From assembly GCF_943912555.1 (NCBI RefSeq), contig NZ_CALTUR010000007.1, positions 1 to 28,272 of the forward strand: DNA of 28,272 bases, given 5' to 3'. Origin of the DNA: an uncultured Streptococcus sp. (GTDB lineage: Bacteria > Bacillota > Bacilli > Lactobacillales > Streptococcaceae). The position numbers and the translations under genes were made by a program. The notes beneath the pieces were generated by a model. The model was not told the DNA's origin, searched no databases, and saw only the letters and a program-made list of their open reading frames with translations. Shown one piece after another: positions 26,901 through 28,272 of this stretch. Within the stretch, counting starts at the first letter, position 1. The number at the start of each line of letters is the position of its first letter.

Positions 26901-28272
26901 TAGTGTAGTGATTCCGAATGGGACAACATATGAATGGGTATCTAGACCAGATGCTTCAGCTCCAGGTATCTATAAGAAAGAAGCTAAAGTTACTTTACCA
27001 CAAGGTTCAACAACTCAATCAAGAAATTCTACAAATGTTCCTGTTGCTATTAAAGTAAAACCAAACCCACCACAAATCTCAGCAGATCAGGTGACGAATA
27101 CAGGTGGTCTTCCAAATAAAGGAATTACTGTCACAAATGCTCTACCAAATGCGCAGGTTACCTTGACAATCAATGGTAGACAACTTCCGTCTAAAACAGC
27201 AGATCAAAATGGAAGAGTGACGTTTGCTGCAAATGAATTAGCAGACAGTAACGGCTTGCTTCCAACAGGAAACGTAACAGTTAAACAAAGTAAGGAATTC
27301 CTTAACCCTGTAACGAATCGCAATGAATCGTTGGAATCAGGAACAACGACCAAGAACATCACTGCTGAAACCGAAAAACCACAAGCTACTGATACAGTAG
27401 TCAAAGTAAAAAATGCAAATAATACAAATAATACAAATAATACATGGTCGGCTGCTCCTAAATCGATAGTCGATGGCATTCCTGTATATACTTTCTATTC
27501 TGGAGATTCATTAGAATTTACAGCTAAGTTCAAAGATAATAGTGGAGTCATCCAAAACACAGAGATTCGTAATGGAGGGTCGGGTAAACCTGCGGTTAGT
27601 CTTCTATATAATAATACATGGGGAACAGAAACTGTTAACAAGGTAACCACTAAGACTACGGCTACTGATAATCAGCCAGCTACGACAACCGCTACAGCGG
27701 AGATTAATCCTGACTTGAGCTATGCCCCTGGCAATACAATCACACGCTCTATTAATGCAGAGGATTTTTCAGGTAATCGTTCAGACGGAACCACTTTTGG
27801 TTTGAAGCAGGGTGAGTTGAAGGATAGATTAGGAGAAGAAACAGTTCCTCCGATAACAGTTCGAGATATTGCTAATTTAACCGAGAATGATAGAAATTCT
27901 ATTAAGGCAGCTGTTGAAAAGGCTTATCCACAGAATAAACATCGTATCAGAACCTATACTCAACAGAGCAATGGAAATGTGCTGATTACCTATAAAGATG
28001 GAACAACCAGAACCGTCACTCCTAATCTAGAACAAAATTATCAAACAAAATCAGATCGCTTCTACGCGGTTGCTGGAGAAAATGCGAATAGCTTGACAGC
28101 TCGTAATTTTATCAAATCTGCTGATGGTACAGAATTACCTGCAAATACAAGAGTAGTTTGGAAAAATGGAGCTCCAGATTTATCCACACCAGGTGATAAA
28201 ACAGCGACCTTGACGGTTACTGACTCTAAAGGTATAAGTAAAGATATTACCTATAAATACACAGTTCATCAA
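23962..28272 (+). CDS. Serine-rich-repeat surface adhesin, accessory-Sec type (3' end beyond window)
   Basis: An open frame of 1437 codons that runs off the window. Residues 1-95 form a GspB/Hsa-type signal peptide: RYKLIKSGKHWLRAS (18-32, the KxYKxGKxW-like motif) and a glycine-rich hydrophobic stretch (66-92) ending VFANEA. Such signals use SecA2/SecY2. A short serine-rich region follows (129-210, about 33 Ser of 82). Next comes a helical charged segment (about 222-345), an unplaced domain (370-470), Ig-like modules from about 523, and two related modules (about 655-820 and 1295-1437) with TATLTVT...TYxYxV strands resembling Rib-type repeats. By family, a long second serine-rich region and an LPXTG anchor should lie downstream. 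The ligand cannot be read; no YTRY/YTRW sialic-acid motif is seen. Confidence 0.87.
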   Translation, partial: MFFRRQNGRYRETDRVTRYKLIKSGKHWLRASTSLFGLFKVMRGGIDTTQVMTEVAEDKDNHSITGLDIIKGIAATGAVLGGVVATETKVFANEAVALEKTLENPDLLVTNDTVVLGTTSKVDTSKIASESLSISQSLFTSVSESMNSVSSISDSISISSASESVSASVSASASIMDSMTLLGSSSVNTSQTMVPISNSVSTTMSETVSGLEVQSEDILDEKGLSNLSPISELRLAKLDRGPLEENGDITSLVGATAATLLSSEISTKQQDENRKKLAKLSAEMGEYLAKAVGLPNANSAISKVNVAVTEIEKALADPTSDLTSVVQKATLARNSIVNAVLGAHSGQRDSRNGQAIERGASPRASLSSHGTIASIESGKYDRNSNEVVWRINMHANNALHHVGLIADVDPNTTITRVTFNGQEMEKRGGSGNEYVYDIRHDKQRNLEATLEVYATVNNQSRTATLDARVATSSQPVTSADTSGNYTSSMHHEVATRVSHPPRMSRSIAVPNRAAGQSRAASNPPTITMPSDVTFYNDDAITNFQIQLRDDRGMDKIKASDSNAIITGVTSPNYPATSRRGPGDLWTYDYQGRRTGFQKSYNIDITGTLGRKGTAWEPYKPGTYPLEYTVTDIDGQPATARTNFHVKGFNERQDPAKGTRVVVNDKTNLSPTEREQVLANFKTANASLLSGTGSGVGSTDYKKGAEEGSISLANNGDVTITYRDRTSDTVRDNVKYGVEKATDTFYAVSDESLSNINPRSLVRPVGGASDLPSGTRFAWKQGQAPTMVAMGDRENLRTATLTVTHPDNTTTDLTYNYRIYQKIETNTHNRVTGQFYGFKGGTNGRTASGSLSNNIGGNTSLYTNVAALPANTTWTYEYKLNSTLNGTGALQKTQAGGKPEFSSVWNNTQSHQTEYRVVATYPTGRFGTPSAQDRALTSETSFTYTVVDPVAKQEYVTTVGNTAPLNDIISNPSNALKNSNSSVVIPNGTTYEWVSRPDASAPGIYKKEAKVTLPQGSTTQSRNSTNVPVAIKVKPNPPQISADQVTNTGGLPNKGITVTNALPNAQVTLTINGRQLPSKTADQNGRVTFAANELADSNGLLPTGNVTVKQSKEFLNPVTNRNESLESGTTTKNITAETEKPQATDTVVKVKNANNTNNTNNTWSAAPKSIVDGIPVYTFYSGDSLEFTAKFKDNSGVIQNTEIRNGGSGKPAVSLLYNNTWGTETVNKVTTKTTATDNQPATTTATAEINPDLSYAPGNTITRSINAEDFSGNRSDGTTFGLKQGELKDRLGEETVPPITVRDIANLTENDRNSIKAAVEKAYPQNKHRIRTYTQQSNGNVLITYKDGTTRTVTPNLEQNYQTKSDRFYAVAGENANSLTARNFIKSADGTELPANTRVVWKNGAPDLSTPGDKTATLTVTDSKGISKDITYKYTVHQ

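Noticed and set aside
24108..27479. Several 60-125-codon minus-strand frames opposite the adhesin gene
   Set aside because: They are shadows of the strong plus-strand frame, are low in complexity or rich in Ser/Thr/Cys, and lack ribosome sites.

Overview
The window looks like a chromosome segment of a Mitis-group Streptococcus (S. mitis, S. oralis or S. pneumoniae relatives). Low G+C, the complete streptococcal fatty-acid synthesis cluster with FabK, FabM and FabT, two BOX-type repeats and a serine-rich-repeat adhesin with an accessory-Sec signal peptide all point there. The species cannot be fixed from the sequence alone.

Left part (1-4990): an AhpD-like CxxC protein and a TDT-family membrane transporter read rightward. 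They converge on a leftward group made of lysC (aspartokinase), a DUF956/ManO-like gene and serS. serS has its own promoter and a T-box leader lying between it and manO.

Centre (5060-15700): the type II fatty-acid synthesis locus, all rightward: fabM, fabT, fabH, acpP, fabK, fabD, fabG, fabF, accB, fabZ, accC, accD, accA. FabM makes the cis double bond and FabK is the only enoyl reductase seen. FabT is the repressor, and FabT-type palindromes sit in front of fabT and fabK, splitting the cluster into fabM, fabT-fabH-acpP and fabK-to-accA units. A stem-loop between acpP and fabK may limit read-through. A BOX element (A-B-B-C) starts on the accA stop codon and is followed by a strong terminator.

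Next (16005-20740), leftward: efp, an Asp23/YqhY-like gene and nusB form one unit, and gatC-gatA-gatB (Asp/Glu-tRNA amidotransferase) another, each with its own terminator and extended -10 promoter. Between gatC and prfC is a compact block with a strong leftward promoter, three hairpins and a bidirectional terminator. It predicts an RNA of about 114 nt that resembles the antitoxin RNA of a type I toxin-antitoxin locus, but no toxin is recognisable. prfC (release factor 3) reads rightward.

Right end (22715-28272): about 1.25 kb without a gene, packed with repeats. It holds an array of imperfect units each built from hairpins with unlike stems but alike loops and flanks, a 55-bp perfect palindrome resembling two fused insertion-sequence ends, a partial hairpin unit and a BOX element (A-C). 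A good promoter then drives a very long surface-protein gene that runs off the window (1437 codons seen). It has a GspB/Hsa-type signal peptide, a short serine-rich region, a helical segment and repeated Ig/Rib-like modules. This right-hand part is the accessory and most interesting section; the rest is conserved housekeeping.
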